A stretch of 64,000 nucleotides of DNA from Nocardia sp. CC227C (GCF_030767025.1 NZ_JASITE010000018.1:1-64000); one strand, 5' to 3'; shown: positions 42,950 through 52,010, numbered from the stretch's first letter. Translations and numbers: made by a program. Notes: a model not told the origin generated them from the sequence alone.

Positions 42950-43048
42950 TCAGTAGTAGTACATCCCGCCGCCACGCATGCCCAGCAACGACAGGTTGAG
43001 GACCATGGGTAGGAAGTTGTTGAGCAATTGCAGGCTGAAGTAGTTCAC
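42950..43048 (-). CDS. 32-residue small protein, undescribed
   Basis: Starts at GTG 43048 and ends at TGA 42952-42950. A clear ribosome binding site (GAGAGGGA) stands 6 bases upstream, and 29 of 32 codons end in G or C, as expected for a translated gene here. The product begins MNYFSLQLLNNFLPMVLNLS when the GTG is read as Met, continues with LLGM and an Arg, and ends GGGMYYY. The middle is hydrophobic and long enough to enter a membrane. It lies between the endoglycoceramidase-like gene (120 bases upstream) and the lppU-like gene (103 bases downstream), all on the minus strand. No family recognised. Confidence 0.6.
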   Translation of the reverse strand: MNYFSLQLLNNFLPMVLNLSLLGMRGGGMYYY

Positions 43049-43168
43049 AAGTGTTCCCTCTCAATTATCTGGGCACATGACCAGCTATGGGTCTCGCGCC
43101 CTTGTGTCGTGTCGAATCGCCGTCCTGTTACAGACCCGCCCGACCCGGGTTTCCGGGGCGGCGCAGTC

Positions 43169-44773
43169 TCAGCTCGACCCCGCGGAGCCGGTGGCCGCCG
43201 AGCCCGGGTCCGCCGACCCCGCATCACCCGAACCCGTTCCGGCGGAACCGGACTCGGACGAGCCGCCGCCCGCGGATCCGGTGCCGACGGGACCCTCCGG
43301 CACGGGCACGCCCGGCGAATCGGGCCGGTTGACGTACACCGAGACCGGCGTGCTCGCGGCGGCGCGCACCGTCACCACCCGCGCTCCCGGAGCCGAGGTG
43401 ACCGTGCCGCCCTCCACCCGCACCCGGTACCCGTCCGGGTAATGCAGGTCCGACACGTAGATCTCGGTCGTCGCGGCGGCGGGGCCCGGGGTGTAGCGGT
43501 AGGCGAAGTCGCCGTCGGCGGGATCGAAGACCATCCGGCCGGGCACGCCCGCGGTGGCGCGGGGGTAGGTACGCACCAGCTCCCGGCCGAGATCGCCGTC
43601 GAAGGGGTCGGGGCGCGGGCCACCCGCCCCGAAGCGGGAGGAGTAGTGCCAGTACATCCAGCCGATGAAGCGATCGTCGGCGCGCACCAGCGTATTGCGC
43701 AGCACCGTGGCGTCACCGTCGCCGAACTCGGTCACCAGCGTGGGAATCCCGGTGCGGCGGGTGAAGGCGTCGATATTGCCCCAGGTCTTGTCCTGCTGCA
43801 CCCCGCACAGCGCCCGCAGCCCCTCGGGCAGCCCCAGGTAGATGGCCAGCTGGCTGGGAATGCAGTAGTCGTGCGGCGCGAAGCCGATATCGGGCGCGGT
43901 GATGGGCGGATTCCTGCCCAGGTTGGTGGGCATGGTCTCGTTCCAGGTCACATTGGGTTCCCAGAAGACCATCAGATCGGCGGCGCGGGCGCGCACCGCA
44001 TCGGTCAGCCGCTGCATGGCCGCCTGGTAGACGGCATCGAAGCCGGGACAGCCGTTGGGGAAGCAGGACAGGAACGCCGACCCGGGCCACGGCTCGTTCA
44101 TGAGCTCGATCCCGAGCATGCCCGGCCGCCCCTCCAGCCGCGCGGCCAGCGCGCCGAGGGCGACGCCGAGCTGGTCCAGCACCCCATTGCTGTTGTGCCA
44201 CACCTCATCCCAGCCGCGATTCATGCTCGGCATCAGGTAGTAGAGCGGGAAGCCCGGATTCGGCTCCAGCGCGCCGGGCCGAGACCGCAGCGACCATTCC
44301 GGAAAGCCGTTGCCGCCCCAGATCTTCGACAGTCCGTCCTGGTGATGGTCGATCAGGGTGTAGATGCCGTGCGCCGCGAGCGTGTCCACCACCGCGGCGA
44401 CCCGGTCCAGGTAGGCGGTGTCGACGACGCCCCGGGTGGGCATGAGGCCGTCGAAGGCGACGCCGAGGCGGACCACGTTGAAGCCGTGCCGTGCGAGCAG
44501 TTCCGCGTCCTCGGCGGTGAGGGTGAAGCCGTCGCCGGGTTCGACGTAGGGGGGCTCCTTGTCCACATTGTTCACGCCGTGCAGCAGCACGGTGCGACCC
44601 GCGTCATCGACGAACCGGCCGTCCTCGACGTGGACGTCCGGCAGTACGGGCGGTGCGGCCGCCCCCGGAGCCGCCGCCGGCAGCCCCGCCCAGACCACCG
44701 CCGCGGCGAGGCCCGCCGCCCAGCGCCCGCGCCGTCGTCCGCGTGCGTTCTCCCCTGCTCCGACCCCGCGCAT
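43169..44773 (-). CDS. Secreted endoglycoceramidase-like GH5 glycosidase
   Basis: A 534-residue protein from ATG 44773. The signal peptide has a twin-Arg-containing basic start (ARGRRRGR), a hydrophobic core (WAAGLAAAVVWAGL) and an AAAPGAAAPP cleavage area. The GH5 barrel shows TVLLHGVNNVDKEPP, HGFNVVRLGVAFDGLMP, YTLIDHHQDGLSKIWGGNGFPEW, GIELMNEPWPGSAF (acid/base Glu), and TLVTEFGDGDATV (nucleophile Glu). A beta-sandwich domain follows, with TEIYVSDLHYPDGYRVRVEGG. The order and motifs resemble Rhodococcus endoglycoceramidases, which release the intact glycan from glycosphingolipids and leave ceramide. The last 50 residues are a Gly/Ser/Ala/Asp-rich tail. A TGGAC-N4-GTCCA palindrome precedes it. 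Confidence 0.85.
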   Translation of the reverse strand: MRGVGAGENARGRRRGRWAAGLAAAVVWAGLPAAAPGAAAPPVLPDVHVEDGRFVDDAGRTVLLHGVNNVDKEPPYVEPGDGFTLTAEDAELLARHGFNVVRLGVAFDGLMPTRGVVDTAYLDRVAAVVDTLAAHGIYTLIDHHQDGLSKIWGGNGFPEWSLRSRPGALEPNPGFPLYYLMPSMNRGWDEVWHNSNGVLDQLGVALGALAARLEGRPGMLGIELMNEPWPGSAFLSCFPNGCPGFDAVYQAAMQRLTDAVRARAADLMVFWEPNVTWNETMPTNLGRNPPITAPDIGFAPHDYCIPSQLAIYLGLPEGLRALCGVQQDKTWGNIDAFTRRTGIPTLVTEFGDGDATVLRNTLVRADDRFIGWMYWHYSSRFGAGGPRPDPFDGDLGRELVRTYPRATAGVPGRMVFDPADGDFAYRYTPGPAAATTEIYVSDLHYPDGYRVRVEGGTVTSAPGARVVTVRAAASTPVSVYVNRPDSPGVPVPEGPVGTGSAGGGSSESGSAGTGSGDAGSADPGSAATGSAGSS

Positions 44774-44806
44774 CGAATCACCCGCTGTCCGTCGATTCCG
44801 ATTAGC

Positions 44807-44820
44807 TGGACGTATGTCCA
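44807..44820. promoter_or_regulatory. Operator-like palindrome upstream of the endoglycoceramidase gene
   Basis: TGGACGTATGTCCA, 34 bases upstream of the ATG at 44773. Both half-sites and the 4-base spacing are identical to the core of the site between ceramidase and tetR (28171-28184). Confidence 0.7.
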
Positions 44821-45018
44821 AATGAGGTGTGATCTTAGCCATCGGAACTGGGGTCTTGCGGGCTTTCCGGCGAACGAACATCACCCGGTCACACCACGAT
44901 TACCGGCGCGCCACCCGGCCGCGCGCGGGGAACACGCGCGCGGGGCCCGGCGCGGTGTCGGTGGCTTCGGGAAGAATGGTCGACGGCCCGGGTGGGCGGG
45001 CCCGATCCAGGAGGTGGC

Positions 45019-46677
45019 ATGACCGACGGTCCATTGATCGTGCAGAGCGACAAGACGCTGCTGCTGGAGGTCGACCACGAGTCGGCCGACGCGGCGCGGC
45101 AGGCGATCGCGCCGTTCGCCGAACTCGAACGCGCGCCGGAGCATGTGCACACCTATCGGATCACGCCGCTGGCGCTGTGGAATGCGCGGGCGGCCGGACA
45201 CGACGCCGAGCAGGTGGTGGACGCCCTCGTCAGCTATTCGCGCTACGCGGTGCCGCAGCCGCTGCTGGTGGACATCGTCGACACCATGGCCCGCTACGGG
45301 CGGCTGCAACTGGTGAAGCATCCGGCACACGGGCTCACACTGGTGTCGCTGGATCGCGCGGTGCTGGAAGAAGTGCTGCGGCACAAGAAGATCGCACCCA
45401 TGCTCGGTGACCGCCTCGACGACGACACCGTGATCGTGCACCCCTCCGAACGCGGTCACATCAAGCAGGCGCTGCTGAAGATCGGCTGGCCCGCCGAGGA
45501 CCTGGCCGGGTACGTCGACGGTGAGGCGCACGCCATCGACCTGGACTTCGAAACCGGCGGCTGGCACCTGCGCGACTACCAGGAGATGGCCGCCGACTCC
45601 TTCTGGGCGGGCGGTTCCGGCGTGGTGGTGCTGCCCTGCGGCGCGGGCAAGACCATGGTGGGCGCGGCGGCCATGGCCAAGGCCAAGGCGACCACCCTGA
45701 TCCTGGTCACCAATACCGTGGCCGGACGGCAGTGGCGGCGCGAACTGCTGGCCCGCACCTCGCTCACCGAGGACGAGATCGGCGAGTACTCCGGCGAGCG
45801 CAAGGAGATCCGCCCGGTCACCATCGCCACGTACCAGGTGATCACCCGCAAGACCAAGGGCGAGTACCGCCACCTGGAACTCTTCGACAGCCGGGACTGG
45901 GGCCTGGTCATCTACGACGAGGTGCACCTACTGCCCGCGCCCGTCTTCCGCATGACCGCCGATCTGCAATCGCGGCGGCGACTGGGCCTGACCGCCACCC
46001 TGGTGCGCGAGGACGGCCGCGAAGGCGACGTCTTCTCCCTCATCGGCCCCAAGCGCTACGACGCGCCGTGGAAGGACATCGAGGCGCAGGGCTGGATCGC
46101 GCCCGCCGACTGCGTCGAGGTGCGGGTGACGCTCACCGATGCCGAGCGCATGGCCTACGCCACCGCCGAACCCGAGGAGCGCTACAAGCTGTGCTCCACC
46201 GCGCGCACCAAACTCGCCGTGGTGGAATCGATTCTGGCGCAGCACCACGACGCGCCGAGCCTGGTCATCGGGGCCTATCTGGATCAGCTCGAGGAACTGG
46301 GTGAGCATCTGAACGCACCCGTGATCCAGGGCTCCACCCGCACCAAGGAGCGGGAGGCGCTGTTCGAGTCGTTCCGGCAGGGCGAGATTCCGGTGCTGGT
46401 GGTCTCGAAGGTCGCCAATTTCTCCATCGATCTCCCGGAAGCGTCGGTGGCGGTGCAGGTTTCGGGCACCTTCGGATCGCGGCAGGAGGAGGCGCAACGG
46501 CTGGGCCGCCTGCTGCGGCCGAAACAGGACGGCGGGCAGGCGCACTTCTACTCGGTGGTCGCCCGGGACACCCTCGACGCCGAATACGCGGCGCACCGAC
46601 AGCGTTTCCTCGCCGAGCAGGGGTATGCCTACCGCATCACGGATGCGGACGACCTGCTCGGTCCGGCGATAGGATAA
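45019..46677 (+). CDS. Bacterial XPB-type DNA repair helicase
   Basis: A 552-residue superfamily 2 helicase from ATG 45019 with GGAGG upstream. The N-terminal damage-recognition-like domain (about 1-170) is followed by the motor domains. Walker A is VVLPCGAGKTMVGAAAM near residue 207. The DEVH box is WGLVIYDEVHLLPAPVFRM near residue 300; next are LGLTATLVREDGREGDVFSLIG (motif III and RED motif), LVVSKVANFSIDLPEASVAVQVSG (motif V) and GSRQEEAQRLGRLLRPK (motif VI). It is the homologue of Rv0861c (Ercc3/XPB), a 3'-5' DNA helicase linked to repair. In the plus-strand order it follows the Rv0862c-like gene after an inserted lppU/endoglycoceramidase segment. Confidence 0.95.
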   Translation: MTDGPLIVQSDKTLLLEVDHESADAARQAIAPFAELERAPEHVHTYRITPLALWNARAAGHDAEQVVDALVSYSRYAVPQPLLVDIVDTMARYGRLQLVKHPAHGLTLVSLDRAVLEEVLRHKKIAPMLGDRLDDDTVIVHPSERGHIKQALLKIGWPAEDLAGYVDGEAHAIDLDFETGGWHLRDYQEMAADSFWAGGSGVVVLPCGAGKTMVGAAAMAKAKATTLILVTNTVAGRQWRRELLARTSLTEDEIGEYSGERKEIRPVTIATYQVITRKTKGEYRHLELFDSRDWGLVIYDEVHLLPAPVFRMTADLQSRRRLGLTATLVREDGREGDVFSLIGPKRYDAPWKDIEAQGWIAPADCVEVRVTLTDAERMAYATAEPEERYKLCSTARTKLAVVESILAQHHDAPSLVIGAYLDQLEELGEHLNAPVIQGSTRTKEREALFESFRQGEIPVLVVSKVANFSIDLPEASVAVQVSGTFGSRQEEAQRLGRLLRPKQDGGQAHFYSVVARDTLDAEYAAHRQRFLAEQGYAYRITDADDLLGPAIG

Positions 46678-46720
46678 AAATGGAGCGGCAGCCTCCATAA
46701 AAGGGCGGGAGGGAACCGAC

Positions 46721-47395
46721 GTGCGACGGCGATTCGAATTCACGGTCGATCGTGAGCATGCCCGAACGGTCAACGAGGTCGCCGCCTACCTGCGGCGGAT
46801 CCGGGTACTCGCCATCGCCGCGTCGATCGTGCTCGGCGTGGGAACCGGGTACCTCGTCTGGCTCGACCACCCGTGGTCGTACCTGCTCGCCGTCGCCTTC
46901 GCCCTGGGCGCGGCCACCGCGCTGTTCGTGGGGCTGTGGACCCCGCACCGCGCCCGCATCGACAAGCTCTACGCCACCGGCACCCTGGTCCCCGCGGTCG
47001 TCTCGGAGAGCACCGCCAAGGGCACCACCCTGCTGGCCCTGGTGGACCTGGCGAAGCCCACCGCCGACGGCCCGCGCTACGCGCTGGTCACCCGCACGGT
47101 ACGCAGCCTGCCCGGCCACCGGGTCCGCGCCGGGGAGCGGGTGCCCTCGGTGACGGTGCGCATCGACCGCGCCCCCGCCTCCGTCGGCGAGCTGTGGCAT
47201 GCGGTGACCATGATGCCCATCGCCTGGGGCACCCGGGATCTCGATATCATCGAGCGCGCCCGCACCACCATCCGCGAGGTGGAATGGCAGCTGCTCACCG
47301 ACAATCTGGACTTGGCCGCCAAGGTGCGCCGGGTCGACGCCAAACGGCTGCTCATCGATCCACAGCAATTGCCGGACGAACTGCGCGGGACCTGA
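46721..47395 (+). CDS. DUF3239-like membrane protein
   Basis: A 224-residue protein starting at GTG 46721 with GGGAGGGA upstream. It has a short N-terminal region (RRRFEFTVDREHARTVNEVAAYLRR), two membrane helices (VLAIAASIVLGVGTGYLVWL and WSYLLAVAFALGAATALFVGLW), and a cytosolic beta-rich domain with TLVPAVVSESTAKGTTLLALVDLAKP and a C-terminal helical part. The layout fits the DUF3239 family of Mycobacteriales; I assign it from memory of the pattern. It follows xpb by 43 bases and may share its transcript. Confidence 0.68.
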   Translation: MRRRFEFTVDREHARTVNEVAAYLRRIRVLAIAASIVLGVGTGYLVWLDHPWSYLLAVAFALGAATALFVGLWTPHRARIDKLYATGTLVPAVVSESTAKGTTLLALVDLAKPTADGPRYALVTRTVRSLPGHRVRAGERVPSVTVRIDRAPASVGELWHAVTMMPIAWGTRDLDIIERARTTIREVEWQLLTDNLDLAAKVRRVDAKRLLIDPQQLPDELRGT

Positions 47396-47439
47396 TATTC
47401 CGTGGACCGGAGGTAGGTGCACGCGCATAGACTGGGCCG

Positions 47440-48078
47440 ATGATCCCCGCTGCGAATCTGCTGGCCTTTCTCGTCGCGGCCACCGTTCTGATCGTAATCC
47501 CCGGTCCCGGTGTACTTTTCGTCATCGGACGCGCCCTCGTCGACGGTCGGCGGGCAGCCCTGCTCTCGGTGCTCGGCCATTCGGTCGGGGTGTTGCTCGT
47601 CCTGGTCTGCGTCGCCGCCGGGCTGGGCGCACTCGTCGCCGCGTCCGCGGTAGCGCTGACCGTCGTGAAGGTCGTCGGCGCGCTCTATCTGATGTACCTC
47701 GGCATTCAGGCCATCCGCGACCGCAAATCGCTGCGGGCGGCGCTGCGGGCCGACGTCGAACCCGCGCAGCGGAACAAGATGCTGCGACAGGCGTTCGTCG
47801 TCGGGGTGAGCAATCCCAAGGCCATCATCTTCTTCTCGGCGGTGTTGCCGCAGTTCGTCGATCCGGCGAGCGGGGCCATACCGCTGCAAATGCTGATTCT
47901 GGGCCTGGCCTTCCTGCTCATCGCCCTGGTCTCGGACAGCGCGTGGGCGTTGCTCGCCGGCACCGCGCGCAACTGGTTCGCGCGCTCGCCCAAGCGGCTG
48001 GAGGCGGTCGGCGGCGCGGGCGGCGTCATGATCTTCGGGCTGGGCGCGAGCGTGGCGGTGTCGGGCACCGGCCACTGA
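47440..48078 (+). CDS. LysE/RhtB-family exporter
   Basis: A 212-residue integral membrane protein with about six helices. It has the family start LLAFLVAATVLIVIPGPGVLFVIGRAL (the PGP motif), GHSVGVLLVLVCVAAGLGAL, KVVGALYLMYLGIQAIRDR, and AFVVGVSNPKAIIFFSAVLPQFVD (the NPK motif). Members export amino acids or related small molecules such as homoserine lactone. The substrate is not predictable. A second member of the same family lies 1.5 kb downstream. Confidence 0.9.
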   Translation: MIPAANLLAFLVAATVLIVIPGPGVLFVIGRALVDGRRAALLSVLGHSVGVLLVLVCVAAGLGALVAASAVALTVVKVVGALYLMYLGIQAIRDRKSLRAALRADVEPAQRNKMLRQAFVVGVSNPKAIIFFSAVLPQFVDPASGAIPLQMLILGLAFLLIALVSDSAWALLAGTARNWFARSPKRLEAVGGAGGVMIFGLGASVAVSGTGH

Positions 48079-48134
48079 TGCAGCGACGGCTAGCATCGGC
48101 TGATCGGCAAGGGATGCCGGAAAGGGGCGGCTCG

Positions 48135-49541
48135 GTGACCTCTCGCAGCTGGTGGCGGTACGCGGTGGCGGGTGTCGCGCTGGCGGCGGCCGCCGCCGCA
48201 CCCGTGCAGGCGCAGTCGACCGATCCGCTGGTCGGCGCGCCCGGGCTCGGTGACCCCTACTATCCGATGGACGGCAATGGCGGCTACGACGCCGTCCATT
48301 ACGACGTCGCGATCGACTACGACCCGCCCACCCGGCACCTGAACGGTTCGGCCCGGGTGAGCGCCCGCGCCACCCAGGCGCTGCGCACCTTCAATCTGGA
48401 CTACGCCGGTCCGGAGGTGGCGAAGGTGTCGGTGAACGATCTGCCCGCCTGGTTCGAGCGCACCGACGAACACGAACTCGTCGTCACGCCGCTGCTGCCG
48501 CTGCTGCCCGGCCTGCCGTTCACGGTCGAGGTCGACTACGCGGGGCCGGTGGGCGAGGACGAGGGCTCCGGCTGGTACGTCTCCCCCAGCGGCGGCGCTT
48601 TCGTCGCGGGCGAACCGCATTCGGCCACCAGCTGGTATCCGCTCAACGACACCCCTACGGACAAGGCGACTTTCACGCTCACGGCCACGGTGCCGCAGGA
48701 GTGGGAGGTGATGTCCAACGGGGCCAAGACCATCGACACGGTGACCGACGGCCGCCGGACCACACGGTGGGAGTCGCGGCATCCGGTGATCGGCTACCTC
48801 ACCACCGTCGCCATCGACCGCTTCGAATTCCTGGAGCAGCGCCGCGCCGACGGCACCCCGCTGCTGAGCGCCTTCGCACCGGATGCGTTGGACGCCAAGG
48901 AGAACGAGCTGCGGCTGCCGGAGATCCTGGACTTCGCCGAGGAGCTGTACGGGCCGTACCCCTTCGACGTGGCGGGCGGCATCTACGTCGACACCGAACT
49001 GGAATTCTCGCTCGAAACCCAGACCCGGCCCGTCTACGCGCCGTGGACGGATCTGCGGACCGTGGTGCACGAGATCGCCCACCAGTGGTGGGGCGATTCC
49101 ATGTCGGTGCGGCAGTGGTCGGATATCTGCCTGAACGAATGCTTCGCCAGCTACACCGCCGACTATCTGTGGCCGGAGCGCAAGGAGGGCAAGGACGTCG
49201 ACGCGGAGTACCGCGAGACCGTGGCCGAGTTCTACGACAATCCCAAGTTCTGGCGGATCACGCTCCAGGATCCGGGCGTCGGAAACGAGTTCACCTCCGT
49301 CTACTACCGCGGCCCGCTGTTCCTGCACGCACTGCGCCGCACCCTCGGTGATGACGTGTTCTTCCCCGCCCTCCGGGATTTCGTGACCGGGCACGCCTAC
49401 GGCAACGCGTCCATGCCGGAGTTCCGCGCATTCGTGCAGTCCCGCGCCCCCGGCGACCTGACCGAGTTCTTCGCCGCCTGGCTGGACCGCGAGGGGCCGC
49501 CCGCGGACGAGTATCTGTATCCGGGCACGCTGCGCTCGTGA
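48135..49541 (+). CDS. Secreted M1-family zinc aminopeptidase
   Basis: A 468-residue exported metallopeptidase. The signal is SRSWWRYAVAGVALAAAAAAPVQA. The N-terminal beta domain starts DAVHYDVAIDYDPPTRHLNGSARV. The catalytic domain has GGIYVDTELEFSLETQTRP (the GAMEN-equivalent region, with E-F-S-L-E-T-Q), the zinc motif VVHEIAHQWWGDSMSVRQW with a third ligand in LNECFASY, and the Tyr in SVYYRGPLF. The C-terminal ERAP-like domain is absent, as in the short actinobacterial M1 group. The start is GTG 48135 (AAAGGGG upstream); ATG 48114 is an alternative. Confidence 0.9.
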   Translation: MTSRSWWRYAVAGVALAAAAAAPVQAQSTDPLVGAPGLGDPYYPMDGNGGYDAVHYDVAIDYDPPTRHLNGSARVSARATQALRTFNLDYAGPEVAKVSVNDLPAWFERTDEHELVVTPLLPLLPGLPFTVEVDYAGPVGEDEGSGWYVSPSGGAFVAGEPHSATSWYPLNDTPTDKATFTLTATVPQEWEVMSNGAKTIDTVTDGRRTTRWESRHPVIGYLTTVAIDRFEFLEQRRADGTPLLSAFAPDALDAKENELRLPEILDFAEELYGPYPFDVAGGIYVDTELEFSLETQTRPVYAPWTDLRTVVHEIAHQWWGDSMSVRQWSDICLNECFASYTADYLWPERKEGKDVDAEYRETVAEFYDNPKFWRITLQDPGVGNEFTSVYYRGPLFLHALRRTLGDDVFFPALRDFVTGHAYGNASMPEFRAFVQSRAPGDLTEFFAAWLDREGPPADEYLYPGTLRS

Positions 49542-49608
49542 TCGGCAGGGCCAGTGCTTGCCGACTGGCCCGCGACAGCATGCTCCCGGTAGCGGAAATA
49601 TCGACCGC

Positions 49609-50253
49609 ATGATCGAGGCGACGGCGATACTGGGCGTAGCGGCCGCGGCACTGGGGTTGGTGCTCACTCCGGGGCCGAACATGATGTATCTGGTTTCCCG
49701 CACGGTGTCGCAGGGGCGGCGGGCCGGATTCGTCTCACTGGCGGGCGTCGCGGTGGGCTTCGCGTTCTACCTGGGTGCGGCGACGGCCGGAATCACGGCG
49801 GTGTTCGCGGTGGTGCCCGGCCTGTACCTGACGATCAAGTTCGCCGGGGCCGCCTATCTGGCCTGGCTGGCCTGGAAGATCCTGCGCCCCGGCGGTGTCT
49901 CGGCCTTCACCCCCGATGCGCTGCCCGCCGATCCGACGCGGCGGCTGTTCGCCATGGGGTTGGTGACCAATCTGCTCAATCCCAAGATCGCGATCATGTA
50001 CATGGCGCTGATCCCGCAGTTCGTGACGCCCGAGCACGGTCAGGTGTGGTTGCAGAGCCTGTGCCTGGGGGCGGTGCAGATCGCTATCGCTTTGACCGTC
50101 AACGGCCTCATCGTGCTGGGCGCGGGCGCGGTCGCGAGCTTCCTGAGCGGGCGGCCGCTGTGGCAGCGGGCGCAGCGGTGGGTGACCGGGACGATGCTGG
50201 GTGCGATGGCGGCGCTGCTCGCCGCCGATCGGGCGCGGCCGGTACCGGCCTGA
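49609..50253 (+). CDS. LysE/RhtB-family exporter (second copy)
   Basis: A 214-residue six-helix exporter from ATG 49609. It shows LGLVLTPGPNMMYLVSRTVSQGRRAGF (the TPGPNM motif), VAVGFAFYLGAATAGITAVFAVVPGLY, KFAGAAYLAWLAWKILRPGG, and AMGLVTNLLNPKIAIMYMALIPQFV. The TPGPNM version is the classical RhtB type, distinct from the PGPGV version at 47440-48078, so the two are not a recent duplication. The substrate is unknown. It converges on the aminotransferase gene. Confidence 0.9.
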   Translation: MIEATAILGVAAAALGLVLTPGPNMMYLVSRTVSQGRRAGFVSLAGVAVGFAFYLGAATAGITAVFAVVPGLYLTIKFAGAAYLAWLAWKILRPGGVSAFTPDALPADPTRRLFAMGLVTNLLNPKIAIMYMALIPQFVTPEHGQVWLQSLCLGAVQIAIALTVNGLIVLGAGAVASFLSGRPLWQRAQRWVTGTMLGAMAALLAADRARPVPA

Positions 50254-50279
50254 CCGAGCCGGCCACACCCGCCACCGGA

Positions 50280-51455
50280 TCAGCCCACCTGGATCCCGGC
50301 GCGCAGCCGCCGCACCCCCTCCGCCAGGGTCTCGTCCCGCTTGCAGAAGGCGAAGCGCACCAGATGGTTCCAGGCGGCGCGATCGTCGGCGAACACGCTC
50401 ACCGGAACGGCGACCACCCCGAGGCGCTCGGGCAGCTCGCGGCAGAAGGCCAGGGCGTCGCTCGCGCCCAGCGGGGTGATGTCGGCACAGACGAAATATG
50501 TTCCGTCACTGCGCTTCACCTCGAACCCGGCCTCGGCCAGCGCCGATGCGAGCCGAAGCCGCTTGTCCGCCAGGGATTCCCGCAGGTCGGCCACCCAGCG
50601 CTGTTCGTGCTCGATGGCGTGCGCGACGGCGGGCTGGAAGGGACCGCCGCCGACGAAGGTGAGGAACTGCTTGGCGGCCAGCACGCCGTCCAGCAGCGGG
50701 GCGGGGGCGCAGGCCCAGCCGATCTTCCAGCCGGTGACACTGAAAGTCTTGGCGGCGCTGGAGATCACGACCGTGCGCTCGAACATTCCGGGCAGGGTGG
50801 ACAGGCTGATGTGCTCGTGCCCGTCGAAGGCCAGATGCTCGTACGCCTCGTCCGCCATGACGATGAGGTCGTGTTCGATGGCGAGTTCGGCGATGGCGGT
50901 GAGATCCTCGTGGCCGAGCACCGTCCCGGTCGGATTGTGCGGCGAATTCACCAGCAGCATACGAGTTTCGGGAGTGATGGCGGCGCGCAGACTGTCCAGG
51001 TCCAGGGCGAAGCCGTCGCCGTCGGGAACCAGCCGGGCGGTGCGGCGCTCGGCACCGGCCAGCGCGACGGCGGCGGCGTAGGAGTCGTAGTAGGGCTCGA
51101 TGAGCACCACCTCGCGGCCCGGCTCCACCAGGCCGAGGATGGTGGCGGCAATGGCCTCGGTGGCGCCGACGGTGACCAGCACCTGGCTGTCGGGATCGTA
51201 GGAGGTGCCGTAGCGGCGGGCGCGGTCGGCGGCGATGGCCCGGCGCAGCACGGGCATGCCCCGGCCCGGCGGGTACTGGTTGAGTCCGTCGGCGATGCAC
51301 TGCCGCGCCACCTCGAGCATGCCGACGGGACCGTCGCTGTCCGGGAACCCCTGGCCGAGATTGATCGCGCCGTGGCGAGCGGCGAGTTCGGTCATCTCGG
51401 CGAAGATGGTGGCCCCGAAGGGGCGGAGGCGTTCGACGGTGGGCACGTAGGGCAT
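50280..51455 (-). CDS. dapC: PLP-dependent aminotransferase (DapC-like)
   Basis: A 391-residue class I/II aminotransferase from ATG 51455. It shows RLRPFGATIFAEMTELAARHGAINLGQGFPDSDGP, NQYPPGRGMPVLRRAIA, TVGATEAIAATILGLVEPGREVVLIEPYYDSY, NSPHNPTGTVLGHEDL, ADEAYEHLAFDGHEH, and the PLP lysine in VISSAAKTFSVTGWKIGWA. It aligns along its length with M. tuberculosis Rv0858c, annotated as the succinyl-diaminopimelate aminotransferase DapC of lysine and peptidoglycan-precursor synthesis. Close relatives act on kynurenine or methionine, so substrate identity is likely but not certain. Confidence 0.85.
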   Translation of the reverse strand: MPYVPTVERLRPFGATIFAEMTELAARHGAINLGQGFPDSDGPVGMLEVARQCIADGLNQYPPGRGMPVLRRAIAADRARRYGTSYDPDSQVLVTVGATEAIAATILGLVEPGREVVLIEPYYDSYAAAVALAGAERRTARLVPDGDGFALDLDSLRAAITPETRMLLVNSPHNPTGTVLGHEDLTAIAELAIEHDLIVMADEAYEHLAFDGHEHISLSTLPGMFERTVVISSAAKTFSVTGWKIGWACAPAPLLDGVLAAKQFLTFVGGGPFQPAVAHAIEHEQRWVADLRESLADKRLRLASALAEAGFEVKRSDGTYFVCADITPLGASDALAFCRELPERLGVVAVPVSVFADDRAAWNHLVRFAFCKRDETLAEGVRRLRAGIQVG

Positions 51456-51629
51456 GTCCGGAGAGTAGCCCACCGGGCCAAACAGTTGCGAAGCAATAGC
51501 GAATGCCTATGTTTCACTGTTGAAATATCTTGCCTACCAGTGTGATTGTGCATTGACCCAATGGCGGCTAGCCTCCCCGTGTTCCATCTCACACCCACCC
51601 TCACCGGTGGATCAACGAAAGGGGCGCAC

Positions 51630-51896
51630 ATGGCCTCCTTCATCGACCTGCTGTTACACCCCGTCGCGGTCGTCGATCATGCCCACCACATCGCCAACCA
51701 GCTCATCGGCTGGGCCACCGGGTCGACCACCCCGGACTGGAGCACCGGATCGAGCTTCCCACCCTCGGGCTCCGGAGGGGACTCGGGCTCCGGCACCGGT
51801 TCCGGGATCGGCAACTGCACGCCCACCGGATCGGTGAGCCTGTCCGGCGGCGTCGAATGCGAGAGCGGTTCCGCGGTGCGGACACCGCCGAACTGA
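51630..51896 (+). CDS. Small hypothetical protein with Gly/Ser-rich centre
   Basis: An 88-residue product from ATG 51630 with GAAAGGGG at a suitable distance. It begins ASFIDLLLHPVAVVDHAHHIANQLIGWATG (weakly amphipathic), then has a Ser/Gly/Thr-rich low-complexity region (SSFPPSGSGGDSGSGTGSG), and ends with two Cys-containing segments (IGNCTPTG, VECESGS). There is no signal peptide. An AT-rich stretch upstream (51480-51560) could hold its promoter. No family recognised; moderate certainty that it is a gene. Confidence 0.5.
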   Translation: MASFIDLLLHPVAVVDHAHHIANQLIGWATGSTTPDWSTGSSFPPSGSGGDSGSGTGSGIGNCTPTGSVSLSGGVECESGSAVRTPPN

Positions 51897-52010
51897 TCGA
51901 ATCCGGTGTGCGGCAAGACCGTCGGGGGTGTGCCGCCCACCCGGATGTGGACGGCGCGGTCGCGGGCATTCGCGACCGCGCCGTCGCGCTCGCCCGGCTC
52001 GGCGCCCGCC

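Noticed and set aside
43064..43069. GATAAT on the minus strand as promoter of the 32-codon ORF
   Set aside because: Transcription from it would begin inside the ribosome binding site, so it cannot be the promoter for that ORF.
44774..45018. Separate gene between the endoglycoceramidase and xpb
   Set aside because: Only short frames without codon bias; the sequence serves as a divergent promoter region with the operator palindrome.
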